Shown piece by piece: positions 26,833 to 34,830 of a stretch of 64,000 bases of DNA; within the stretch, counting starts at the first letter, position 1, and each line of letters starts with the position of its first letter. The notes under the pieces are model-generated. The model made no database searches and was not told the origin of the DNA. It saw only the letters and a list, made by a program, of their open reading frames with translations. Location of the stretch: contig CAJTTT010000011.1 of assembly GCA_910579285.1 (NCBI GenBank), positions 37,796 through 101,795 of the forward strand, in the 5' to 3' direction. Source of the DNA: an uncultured Lachnospiraceae bacterium (GTDB lineage: Bacteria > Bacillota > Clostridia > Lachnospirales > Lachnospiraceae). The position numbers were made by a program, and so were the translations under genes.

Positions 26833-28653
26833 TTACAAGAGATTGGGCGCCGCCCGGAATCCTTCCTCCACCCCATCGCCCAAAAATGTAATTTCCGCTT
26901 CCACGGGAGAGGCAGGAAAACTCTCATACCCTGTCTGATCACCCTCCAGCGGACAGTAGAAAGTGACACCCTCAATTTCATAGGAACGCGTCTCATACGC
27001 TTCATAATCTTTCTGGAAAATCCAGTAGTCATTCACATAGGAACCTGCAATTTCCCTCGTCAAAGCAGCTCCTTTGTATACCAACAGCATAAGGACCAGC
27101 ACGGAAACCAGTCTGCCTGCCGCAAGGCGAAACCGCCCTGTCTGCCGCCGGAAGAAGCCGCCCTGCCTGCCGCTGGAAAAAGCCGAATCGTACAGCAGGG
27201 TATCCCAGATTCCCCCAAACACCACCGCCGGCGTCAGATACACCCAGACACAGCCGTAACGGATCAACGGCGAAGTGCACAGCCAGAACAGAAAGGAGGC
27301 CGCCGTCATACCCTGCACCGTGAGAAGCGCTGCACGCACCGCACCGCCCTGAGCCGCTGCATCCTCAACCCCTGCCCTGTCCGCTTCCGGCAGCGCCGCA
27401 TTCTCCTGCCTGCACTGCCGCCACAAAAGAGAAACCGCCCAAAAGACCAGTGCTGCTGCCGCTGTCCCTGCTGCCAGCACAAGAAGTTTGTCACTCCCCG
27501 CCAGTTTCTGAAACCATCCGGGCAGCCATTCCCGCATGGGCAAGTCAAACTGCGACACGTCCGTGTAACCCCTTCCCCACACTTGAATTTCTCTTGCGTC
27601 ATAATCCGCAACCCCATTCGGAATTTTCCAGGCCGCGTCAAACAGGTCAATCTGTGTGAAGGGATATACCAGCCATCCCGATATCACCACGTTTCGAATA
27701 AAGAAGGGCAGCGCCGTCACAAACCCCAGTCCCAGATATGCGCCTGTCTCCCCCCATCTCTTCTCCCGTATCAAACGACAGGCCGGATAAACCGTGAGAA
27801 GCAGAATAAACGCTGCCGACAGTTTCACTGTCATCAGAAACACGCCAAGCACACACAAAAGCCCGTAAGGGAGAATCTCCCGCTCCTCTCTCTCCAAAAG
27901 ATCCAGCCACTTAATCACTATATAAAAGGCCGCGAGTACCATAAAGTAATCCGAGGCGGGCGAAACCATCTCGTCAAAAATATTGACCAGATAATACACG
28001 CACATCACTCTGGCAAAGCTGCTTGTCCGAATCCTGCCCGCCCGCAGGGATGCCCCGGCAGGCAGACAGAAAACTGCAAGCAGAAACGCAAGCCACCCCG
28101 CCGCACAGTGATAGGACTGTCCCCCCAGAAAAGCCATGCTGTAAAGAGCGGATAAGGCGAAAGAGGAGCTGTTGTAAGCCAGTCTGCAGTGGAGGTTGCC
28201 CAGCCCCTTTACCACGCCGTACTCCTCAATCCAGCGGATGCTCTGCGCATGGTAAAGTCCCGTGTCATAGTGGATCATACCCCGGGATGTTCCGTAGGCA
28301 AAGAGAAGAAACAAGACCAAAATCACGCTAAGCCGCCAAACGCTGAAACTGCCCGGAACACCTTTCCCCGCAGGCAGCGCCAGCCGCCGGACCGTTTCCC
28401 AAAATCCCTTCCTGTGATGCCATACAATCACACCACAGACCAGGCAGAGAATCCCGTTTGCCAACAGTCCCACCCCCGCAAAGAGACTGAAAAACTGTGC
28501 ATAGACCGTCACGCAGACAAGCCCGCACATAAGATACGCGTCCGCATTGTGGGTATAATAAGGAAGGTGCCGCGTGAGAACACGCAGCACGCCATATCCG
28601 ATTACAAATGTAGTTATGCACAAATAAATCCAAATTAAAATGACTGACAGCAT
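26833..28653 (-). CDS. Large polytopic membrane protein, GT-C-like
   Basis: About 606 residues with eleven or more hydrophobic helices. MIHYDTGLYHAQSIRWIEEYG in the first large external loop has the Asp and His expected for a GT-C transferase; the same pattern occurs in LIC_10190-like membrane proteins of glycan clusters. A C-terminal extracytoplasmic part of about 70 residues is rich in charged residues. I prefer ATG 28653; a GTG at 28680 would add nine residues but has no ribosome site. It is followed, 64 bp on, by the phase-variable membrane gene. Confidence 0.7.
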   Translation of the reverse strand: MLSVILIWIYLCITTFVIGYGVLRVLTRHLPYYTHNADAYLMCGLVCVTVYAQFFSLFAGVGLLANGILCLVCGVIVWHHRKGFWETVRRLALPAGKGVPGSFSVWRLSVILVLFLLFAYGTSRGMIHYDTGLYHAQSIRWIEEYGVVKGLGNLHCRLAYNSSSFALSALYSMAFLGGQSYHCAAGWLAFLLAVFCLPAGASLRAGRIRTSSFARVMCVYYLVNIFDEMVSPASDYFMVLAAFYIVIKWLDLLEREEREILPYGLLCVLGVFLMTVKLSAAFILLLTVYPACRLIREKRWGETGAYLGLGFVTALPFFIRNVVISGWLVYPFTQIDLFDAAWKIPNGVADYDAREIQVWGRGYTDVSQFDLPMREWLPGWFQKLAGSDKLLVLAAGTAAAALVFWAVSLLWRQCRQENAALPEADRAGVEDAAAQGGAVRAALLTVQGMTAASFLFWLCTSPLIRYGCVWVYLTPAVVFGGIWDTLLYDSAFSSGRQGGFFRRQTGRFRLAAGRLVSVLVLMLLVYKGAALTREIAGSYVNDYWIFQKDYEAYETRSYEIEGVTFYCPLEGDQTGYESFPASPVEAEITFLGDGVEEGFRAAPNLL

Positions 28654-28695
28654 ATCGTCACTTACCGCCTTCTCAGGCACACGCAGAATCTGTGT

Positions 28696-29766
28696 TTACG
28701 CATTTTCCCTGTTCCTATATTCCTCGCAGCCCATGCCTGCAATTTCCTTCAAATCCGCATCCATCATCATAGATACCAGACCCTTGAAGTCTACTTTCCG
28801 TTTCCAGCCAAGCTCCTTCTCGGCCTTCGCGCAGTTACCCCACAAAAACTCCACCTCTGCCGGACGGTAAAACTCTGGATTCACGTCCACCAGCAGCCGG
28901 CCGCTCTTTTCGTCATACCCTTTCTCGTTTACGCCGGTGCCCTCCCAGCGGATCTGCACGCCAAGCTCCCCAAACGCAGCTTCCACAAACTCTCTGACCG
29001 TGTGCGTCTCGTTGGTTGCAAGCACATAATCATCCGGCTTGTCCTGCTGCAGCATGAGCCACATGCCCTCTATATAATCACCCGCAAACCCCCAGTCTCT
29101 CTTCGCGTTCATATTGCCGAGGGAGAGCTTGTCCTGTTTTCCCGCAATGATATTCGCGATGGCCAGCGTGATCTTTCTGGTCACAAAATTTTCGCCCCGT
29201 CTGGGAGACTCGTGGTTGAACAGAATGCCGTTGCAGGCAAACATATTGTAAGACTCCCTGTAATTGACCGTAATCCAATAGGAGTAGAGCTTCGCCGCAC
29301 CGTACGGGCTCTTCGGATAAAAGGGCGTTTTCTCGCTCTGCGGCGCAGTCTCCGGGATGCCTCCGAAAAGTTCGGACGTGGAAGCCTGGTAATATCTGCA
29401 CGTCCCGCCGTTTACGCGGATCGCCTCCAGAAGCTTCAAGGTGCTTACACCCGTAGCTTCCGCCGTGTATTCGGGCACCTCAAAGGACACGCCCACATGG
29501 GACTGCGCCGCCAGATTGTAAACTTCCGTGGGCCGGATCTCCGCAATCAGCCGCATGAGGTTGCTGGAGTCTGTCGTATCCGCATAGTGCAGAAAGAATT
29601 TCACCTTGTGATACTCCGATGCAATCAGGTGGTCGATCCTTCCCGTGTTGGCAATGCTGTGCCTGCGGATCAGTCCGTGCACCTCATATCCTTTTTCCAG
29701 AAGAAACTCCGCCAGATAAGAGCCGTCCTGTCCTGTAATTCCCGTAATAAGAGCTATTTTCTGCAT
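28696..29766 (-). CDS. gmd: GDP-mannose 4,6-dehydratase
   Basis: A 356-residue dehydratase. GITGQDGSYLAEFLL binds NADP, QASTSELFG carries the catalytic Thr-Ser-Glu group, YGAAKLYSYW the Tyr-Lys pair, and NHESPRRGENFVTRKI is the Gmd signature. It forms GDP-4-keto-6-deoxymannose, which Fcl reduces to GDP-L-fucose. rfbD stands 51 bp upstream. The ribosome site is GGAAAGGATAATTGAT. Confidence 0.95.
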   Translation of the reverse strand: MQKIALITGITGQDGSYLAEFLLEKGYEVHGLIRRHSIANTGRIDHLIASEYHKVKFFLHYADTTDSSNLMRLIAEIRPTEVYNLAAQSHVGVSFEVPEYTAEATGVSTLKLLEAIRVNGGTCRYYQASTSELFGGIPETAPQSEKTPFYPKSPYGAAKLYSYWITVNYRESYNMFACNGILFNHESPRRGENFVTRKITLAIANIIAGKQDKLSLGNMNAKRDWGFAGDYIEGMWLMLQQDKPDDYVLATNETHTVREFVEAAFGELGVQIRWEGTGVNEKGYDEKSGRLLVDVNPEFYRPAEVEFLWGNCAKAEKELGWKRKVDFKGLVSMMMDADLKEIAGMGCEEYRNRENA

Positions 29767-29817
29767 ATCAATTATCCTTTCCTTCCATGTTTAGATTATC
29801 ATGCGGGCATCTGCCGA

Positions 29818-30660
29818 CTAGTTTTCCTTCAGGTACTCCGCTATGGCGTCATGCCAGTCTGAAAACATAAAGTCAGAAGTCATTTTAAACATATAGTTAT
29901 CCAGAATGGAATAGGCCGGGCGCTTCACCGCCGCGCCGTACTCCTCTGAGGTGATGGCCTCCACCACAGTCTTTTTACCAGCCAGACGGAAAATCTCCTC
30001 CGTAAACTGCGCCCAGCTGCAGTCCCCCTCGCAGGTGGCATGGAACAGCCCGTAATTTTCCGTTGGCAGCAGATAGGCAATGGCTTTCGCCAGCTCTTTT
30101 GCGCTGGTGGGCGACCCCACCTGATCCCGCACCACTCTCACCTTGTCGTTCGTCTCAGACAGCCGCAGCATCGTTTTCACAAAGTTCTTGCCGTCCCCAT
30201 AGAGCCATGCCGTGCGCAGGATAAAATGCCTGTCACTGAACTCTTTCACAAATTCCTCCCCGGCAAGCTTCGTCCTGCCGTAGGCGCCCTGGGGGCCTGT
30301 CGGATCGGTTTCTTTATAAGGTCTTGTGCCGTTTCCGTCAAATACATAGTCTGTGGAAATGTGCATGAGCTTTGCGCCTGTCTCGCCTGCCGCAACACTT
30401 AAGTTGCGTGCGCCTATGGCGTTGATCCGAAAAGCCAGATCTTCCTCCTTCTCACAGGCCTCCACCGCCGTGTAGGCCGCGCAGTTTATAATTGCGTAAG
30501 GATTGATCCCGCGCGCAAAATCCATCACCTCATCAATCTTCGTGATGTCCAGCTCCCCTACATCCGTGTTGATCAGCTCATATTCCGCGCTGCCCGCATA
30601 TTCCAGATTGACAGCCCGTCCCAACTGCCCATTACAGCCTGTCACGATAATTTTCTTCAT
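29818..30660 (-). CDS. rfbD: dTDP-4-dehydrorhamnose reductase
   Basis: A 280-residue reductase. TGCNGQLGRAV binds NADPH, HISTDYVFDG and YGRTKLAGE give Thr, Tyr and Lys of the catalytic triad, and VRDQVGSPTSAKELA is the RmlD signature. It makes dTDP-L-rhamnose. The other three rhamnose genes (rmlA, rmlB, rmlC) are not in the window and must be elsewhere. It is the first gene of the minus-strand glycan cluster and diverges from the DUF3048 lipoprotein gene. Confidence 0.92.
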   Translation of the reverse strand: MKKIIVTGCNGQLGRAVNLEYAGSAEYELINTDVGELDITKIDEVMDFARGINPYAIINCAAYTAVEACEKEEDLAFRINAIGARNLSVAAGETGAKLMHISTDYVFDGNGTRPYKETDPTGPQGAYGRTKLAGEEFVKEFSDRHFILRTAWLYGDGKNFVKTMLRLSETNDKVRVVRDQVGSPTSAKELAKAIAYLLPTENYGLFHATCEGDCSWAQFTEEIFRLAGKKTVVEAITSEEYGAAVKRPAYSILDNYMFKMTSDFMFSDWHDAIAEYLKEN

Positions 30661-30950
30661 GTTAGTTTCGCCCTTTCTCCAATTCCTCCCCAGTCATGCC
30701 AACTGGATTCATGTCTTATATTCTAACACAAGCACAGCCAAACATGCACATAAATTTTCCAAAATTGTCAGAAACGTATGATCTGGTAAATTTTTATGAA
30801 AATTGTGAAAATTTTAAGATATTTTGTAGTGACTCCCCAAGACCGTTATGATAAAATGTACGCGTTGACAATAGACAGTGTACCGATAACCCGCTCCGGA
30901 AGCGGAATCCGTCACACTGCGATAACAATGAAGGAGGATTTACACAAAGC
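30661..30950. other. Divergent intergenic region between rfbD and the DUF3048 gene
   Basis: 290 bp, AT-rich in the middle (30750-30830). On the plus strand TTGTAG (30824-30829), 17 bp, TATGAT (30847-30852) is a plausible promoter for the lipoprotein gene, leaving a leader of nearly 100 bases. I did not find a convincing promoter for rfbD or a riboswitch-like structure. Confidence 0.45.
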
Positions 30951-32111
30951 ATGAAAAGATTACAAGTTTTGCTTCTCGCCGCTCTGTCTTCCGCCCTGCT
31001 TCTTACCGGCTGCGGTAAGGAAAAGGAAGAAAAGCCGAAGGTGGAAGCGCCTGTCGTGGAACAGATCATCGACGATACCCCGGAGGAGGAGGACAGCGCC
31101 GAAGCGCCGGAGGAAGCAGTGGACGAGGAACCCGGTGAGGACGCTCCGCCCTCGGAAGGTATGGTTCGAAGCCGCATCACAAATGAGTGGGTGGATGAGG
31201 AGGTCAACAACACGAGACCTCTCGCTATTATGACCCCCAACACAAAAACCGCTTCCCAGTACGGCATCTCCGATGCAGATGTTTTGTACGAATGTAATGT
31301 GGAAGGAAGCATTACCCGCCTGATGTGGGTTATTCAGGACTGGCAAAACGCGGATAAGCTCGGCAACATCCGAAGCTGCCGTGACTACTATGTATACTGG
31401 GCTTTTGAGTGGGATGCCCTCTATGTCCATTTCGGCGGTCCTTTCTACATAGACGAGGTAATCAGCCGCACAGATCACATCGACGGCAAAACGAGCAGCA
31501 GTTTCTTCCGTGATAAAAACGCGAAAAACGCAACTGACAACGCTTTCATAGATGCAGCCGGCGTCCTTACCGATGTGGAGAAGAAGGGCTACTCCCTTCA
31601 GATGCGCGACGGTTACGCCGATGAGCAGCACTACCGTTTCGCTCCCGAAAACGAGCCTAACGACCTGTCCCAGTACAGTGACGCCATTACGGCAAACCGG
31701 GTAGACATGTCTCCCGCCTATCCCGTTACCAACTGCTATTTTGTATACAACAGTGACACCGGCCTTTACGAGAGATTCCAGCATCTTTCCGGCTCCTCGG
31801 ACGGCCCGCACACAGATATGGCCAACGGAAAACAGCTTGCTTTTAAAAATATCCTGATCCAGAACACCTACTACGAAGTGCGCGACGCCAAAGGGTATCT
31901 GGCGTTCCGATGCCACGACAACACAAGGGACGGCTGGTTCTTCACAGGCGGCAAAGGCATCCATGTGAACTGGGAAAAGTCTTCCGATTACGGCGCTACA
32001 AGATACTATGACGATGCCGGAAACGAAATCGAGTTAAACACCGGCAAGACTATGGTATGCATCGTGGAGGATGGGGATTCCTTCCTCGTGGATGACCAGA
32101 AAATAAACTAA
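30951..32111 (+). CDS. DUF3048 (YerB-like) lipoprotein
   Basis: A 386-residue lipoprotein: signal peptide LLAALSSALLLTGC with the lipid Cys at about residue 21, then an acidic linker rich in Glu and Pro to about 70. The body starts with NTRPLAIMTPNTK and has GGPFYIDEVISRTDHIDG and GKGIHVNWEKSS, the usual DUF3048 blocks (YerB family, DUF3048 N and C). The molecular role of this family is not known. The ribosome site AAGGAGG is 13 bases before the ATG. It is a single gene, closed by a terminator. Confidence 0.9.
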   Translation: MKRLQVLLLAALSSALLLTGCGKEKEEKPKVEAPVVEQIIDDTPEEEDSAEAPEEAVDEEPGEDAPPSEGMVRSRITNEWVDEEVNNTRPLAIMTPNTKTASQYGISDADVLYECNVEGSITRLMWVIQDWQNADKLGNIRSCRDYYVYWAFEWDALYVHFGGPFYIDEVISRTDHIDGKTSSSFFRDKNAKNATDNAFIDAAGVLTDVEKKGYSLQMRDGYADEQHYRFAPENEPNDLSQYSDAITANRVDMSPAYPVTNCYFVYNSDTGLYERFQHLSGSSDGPHTDMANGKQLAFKNILIQNTYYEVRDAKGYLAFRCHDNTRDGWFFTGGKGIHVNWEKSSDYGATRYYDDAGNEIELNTGKTMVCIVEDGDSFLVDDQKIN

Positions 32112-32131
32112 AATCAGAACACAATCACAAA

Positions 32132-32160
32132 AAGGGAGCGTCAAAAGACGCTCCCTTCTT
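32132..32160. terminator. Bidirectional terminator between convergent genes
   Basis: AAGGGAGCGTC (32132-32142), an AAAA loop, and GACGCTCCCTT (32147-32157). A T-run follows on the minus strand (TTTTTG) and a weaker CTT on the plus. It serves the DUF3048 gene and the BlaR1-like gene. Confidence 0.85.
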
Positions 32161-32199
32161 AAATGGTGTTGTCCGCCCACAGACTTCCCAGTTTCTTCC

Positions 32200-33855
32200 T
32201 CACTCTGCATCCTGCACAATCCAGATCCCATCCTCTCCGTAAGGCTGAATCATTCTCACAGAAGCGCTCCCGCCGGCTGTCGGAAACGAGATGGTCACTT
32301 CCACATTGCCGTCCGCCTGCCTGCTGCCTGCCTCCATCCGCACATCCTTTTCCTCCGCCGATAGATTCAGAAGAAATCCAGCCGCTGTCTCCGGCGCAAA
32401 GAGATCTCCGTAATACTCTCTGTTTTGCAGCGCGTTGACATTCAAAGCCTCCCCCGTTCCGTTAGTCAGATAATCAATGGGCGTGCCGTTAATGCCCGTT
32501 CCGTAGGCCTCCTCAAAGCTGTCAATGCTGGAAATGCTGTCAAATATCCAATATGCACTGTCCGAATTTACCCTGTATCCGCCGTCCCCCCGCACCCAGG
32601 TCAAAAGCTCCTGCCACACTGTCACATGCGGGTCCGATGTCCATGCATAATATTGGATCACCGTCTGATTCTCTGTGCACTCCACAATGCGGTAGTCTCT
32701 CCCACTGTCCCAGGGCCACGGGCTTGACCAGCCAAACCCATACGCCCCCTCTTCTCCGCTCAAAAGTTCCCCACTCATCAAATGCTCCCGCACCTGCTCT
32801 GTGCTGAGATTCACAATCGTATTACCATCCCGGTCACAGACAGCCTTCGCCCACGCATCTGCGGCCCGCCAGAGTTCCTCGTTTTCCGCTCCCGCGGCCT
32901 TCACATCCGATGTCTGCGGATCGGTACCGAGAACCACTGCCGCCACCGCAACGACTGCCAAAGCAATTCCTGTCAGAGCAGGCTTCGGCCTGCGCCAGCG
33001 CATCACATTATGAATCCGCGCCTTCGTGTCGCCCTCCCCGAAAGCCAGCGGCGTGCCGCCGGGAAAAAGCCTGCCTGTGGCCAGATTCAGCAGGGAAGTC
33101 GAATAATCCGCCCGGATATCCTGCTCCATCTTTCGCATGACCGCCTCGTCACAGGACATCTCCATGTCCTTCCCGGACAGATAATAAGCTGCCCAGACCA
33201 GCGGATGAAACCAGTAAACCGCCAGTGCGAAAAAGGAAAGCAATCGGATGATATGGTCGCCCCTTCGGACATGCGTCCTCTCATGCAGGATAATATAATC
33301 CATCTCTTTCTCCTGCAAAGAAGAGGGCAGATAAATCCGGGGCCGGACCACCCCGATCACAAAAGGCGCAGGCACATAGTCCGACAGATAAATATTGTCC
33401 CGAATCCGCACCGCGCCTTTCAGTCTGCGCGATATAAGAAAAAGGCTGACCGCCCCATATAGCAGCATGACCGCAATCCCTGCTATCCAGACGTACACTG
33501 CCGCCCGGCGTCCACCCGGCGAGGCACTTCCTTCCGATGATACGTCAGCAGTTTTCCCTTCCATCTGTATATTCGGCAGCGCCTCCGCTCGACCTTCCAT
33601 CAACGTCTTCCGGGAAAAATTTGGCCCCTCCATCTGCAGTTGCGCGATCTCCCCCGTTCCAAGCACTCCCAGAAAAGAAAAGGGAGAAGCAAACGTAAAA
33701 GGACATAAGAGGCGGTAAAGCACTACCGCCCACAAAAGGTAACTGTACACTTTGGGAGCCCGCTTAAGCAACGCCCGCAACAGCAAAACGGCCACAACGA
33801 TCCCGCCCGTCACCACACTGCGGTACAGTACTTCCTGAAACATCTCTCCCAACAT
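32200..33855 (-). CDS. BlaR1/MecR1-like M56 membrane metallopeptidase with non-PBP sensor domain
   Basis: A 551-residue protein. Four or more helices surround the M56 zinc site HERTH (191-195) with a downstream EMSCDEAVMRK that supplies the third ligand. After a last helix near 300-318 the extracytoplasmic domain (about 320-551) lacks the penicillin-binding motifs (SxxK, KTG) of true BlaR1; YRVNSDSAYWIFDSI and the ending WIVQDAE look like an NTF2-like sensor or adaptor fold. It overlaps no other gene, and lies 11 bp downstream of the BlaI-like repressor gene. On signal it should cleave the repressor. Confidence 0.85.
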   Translation of the reverse strand: MLGEMFQEVLYRSVVTGGIVVAVLLLRALLKRAPKVYSYLLWAVVLYRLLCPFTFASPFSFLGVLGTGEIAQLQMEGPNFSRKTLMEGRAEALPNIQMEGKTADVSSEGSASPGGRRAAVYVWIAGIAVMLLYGAVSLFLISRRLKGAVRIRDNIYLSDYVPAPFVIGVVRPRIYLPSSLQEKEMDYIILHERTHVRRGDHIIRLLSFFALAVYWFHPLVWAAYYLSGKDMEMSCDEAVMRKMEQDIRADYSTSLLNLATGRLFPGGTPLAFGEGDTKARIHNVMRWRRPKPALTGIALAVVAVAAVVLGTDPQTSDVKAAGAENEELWRAADAWAKAVCDRDGNTIVNLSTEQVREHLMSGELLSGEEGAYGFGWSSPWPWDSGRDYRIVECTENQTVIQYYAWTSDPHVTVWQELLTWVRGDGGYRVNSDSAYWIFDSISSIDSFEEAYGTGINGTPIDYLTNGTGEALNVNALQNREYYGDLFAPETAAGFLLNLSAEEKDVRMEAGSRQADGNVEVTISFPTAGGSASVRMIQPYGEDGIWIVQDAE

Positions 33856-33866
33856 TTTCTCTCCCC

Positions 33867-34229
33867 CTATCTCGTTCTGTTCTGTTCAATAATCTCCTGC
33901 AGTTCCATAATATCTTCTTCCGACAATTTCTTCCTCGCAGTGAACGCCGCCAGAAATTTAGGCAGGGAGCCGCTGAACGACTCATCCACAAACTGCTCGC
34001 TCTGCATGGCGCGAAACTCTTCCCTGCCCACAAGGGAACTCACCGTCCCATTCTCGTTTTGAAAAAGTTCCCTGTCACAGACCCTGCGCAGAATCGTGTA
34101 AGTCGTCGACTTCTTCCAGTTTAATTCTTTCTCACAAAGTTTCACCAGTTCTCCCGACGAAATCGGTTCATTGTCCCAGATCAGATTTGCAAAGCGTGTC
34201 TCTACCTCTCCCAATTTGTACTCCGCCAT
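33867..34229 (-). CDS. BlaI/MecI/CopY-family repressor
   Basis: A 120-residue winged-helix repressor. EVETRFANLIWDNEPISSGEL split across helix 1-2, the recognition part NWKKSTTYTILRRVCDREL and the Arg-rich wing fit the Penicillinase_R family. The C-terminal half (FLAAFTARKKLSEEDIMELQEI) is the usual dimerisation helix pair with a cleavage site for the M56 partner. It is the first gene of a two-gene operon with its metallopeptidase and is probably self-repressed by the two operators upstream. Confidence 0.92.
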   Translation of the reverse strand: MAEYKLGEVETRFANLIWDNEPISSGELVKLCEKELNWKKSTTYTILRRVCDRELFQNENGTVSSLVGREEFRAMQSEQFVDESFSGSLPKFLAAFTARKKLSEEDIMELQEIIEQNRTR

Positions 34230-34296
34230 CTCTACTCCCTTTCCGCATCCGCGCGATCAGCTGTCACACATGTCTTTCAATTTATTTTGTTTCTCG

Positions 34297-34351
34297 GTCT
34301 ACTATATGTAGACTATACAAAGAGTCTACACGCAGTAGACCATTTTGTCAA
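34297..34351 (-). promoter_or_regulatory. Promoter with two BlaI-type operators
   Basis: On the minus strand TTGACA (34351-34346), 17 bp, TAGACT (34328-34323). Two copies of the perfect inverted repeat GTCTAC-N5-GTAGAC lie at 34324-34340 (over the spacer and -10) and 34297-34313 (downstream of the start point), 27 bp centre to centre. Confidence 0.9.
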
Positions 34352-34398
34352 GCTTTTAACTCATCCTCTCGCGGGCCTTCCGATTCTGCTTATCGCAC

Positions 34399-34427
34399 AA
34401 AAAAAGAAGTGTCTTTTCAACACTTCT
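34399..34427 (-). terminator. Terminator after the tRNA genes
   Basis: On the minus strand AGAAGTGT (34427-34420) pairs with ACACTTCT (34412-34405), followed by six or seven T. It closes the tRNA-Glu/tRNA-Cys transcript. Confidence 0.85.
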
Positions 34428-34432
34428 CTTAG

Positions 34433-34504
34433 AGGCGCAGACCGGATTTGAACCGGTGAATCAGGGTGTTGCAGACCCATGCCTTACCACTTGGCTACTG
34501 CGCC
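34433..34504 (-). tRNA. tRNA-Cys (GCA)
   Basis: 72 nt. The acceptor stem GGCGCAG/CTGCGCC closes the molecule, the anticodon loop CTGCAAC gives anticodon GCA, and the T-arm GGTTCAAATCC has the usual sequence. The 3' CCA is not encoded. In the spacer before it (34544-34566) GAAGAATTAC-TTC-GTAATTCTTC forms a perfect hairpin between the two tRNAs. Confidence 0.95.
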
Positions 34505-34587
34505 GTAATATAATCGGAGTAAATTCTTACGGAATTAACTCCTGAAGAATTACTTCGTAATTCTTCGCTTCCCGGTCTTTTGACCGA

Positions 34588-34659
34588 TGACTCCAACGGG
34601 AATCGAACCCGTGTTACCGCCGTGAAAGGGCGATGTCTTAACCGCTTGACCATGGAGCC
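34588..34659 (-). tRNA. tRNA-Glu (TTC)
   Basis: 72 nt. GGCTCC/GGAGTC forms the acceptor stem with one G-U pair, CTTTCAC is the anticodon loop with anticodon TTC, and GGTTCGATTCC is the T-arm. CCA is not encoded. It is transcribed ahead of the tRNA-Cys gene from the promoter at 34694-34722. Confidence 0.95.
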
Positions 34660-34693
34660 TGACGAAAGGCTTCATGTAGCCTTAACGAATGAT

Positions 34694-34722
34694 ATAATAC
34701 CATATCTCCAGGCATTTGACAA
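34694..34722 (-). promoter_or_regulatory. Promoter of the tRNA-Glu/tRNA-Cys unit
   Basis: On the minus strand TTGTCA (34722-34717), 17 bp, TATTAT (34699-34694). Both hexamers match consensus at five of six positions. The -10 ends 35 bp before the tRNA-Glu 5' end. Confidence 0.8.
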
Positions 34723-34755
34723 GGGCATTTTCAAAGAAATTTACATCGACGGCTG

Positions 34756-34790
34756 AGAGGGCGGCACAACGCCAAAACTGTGCCGCCTCT
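34756..34790 (-). terminator. Strong hairpin after the GH36 gene
   Basis: AGAGGGCGGCACA (34756-34768) pairs with TGTGCCGCCTCT (34779-34790) with one bulged G. There is no good T-run on the minus strand, so it may be a poor terminator or an mRNA 3'-end hairpin for the HK-SBP-GH36 operon. Confidence 0.55.
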
Positions 34791-34830
34791 TCCTGCTTTT
34801 ATTATATTCCTCCGTTTCAAAAAAGTGCCA

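Noticed and set aside
30960..31964. Minus-strand open frame of 334 codons
   Set aside because: Antisense to the DUF3048 lipoprotein gene, which has a signal peptide, ribosome site and terminator.
34433..34659. tRNA genes as an integration site for a mobile element
   Set aside because: No integrase, no duplicated tRNA end and no change in gene type at this point were seen.
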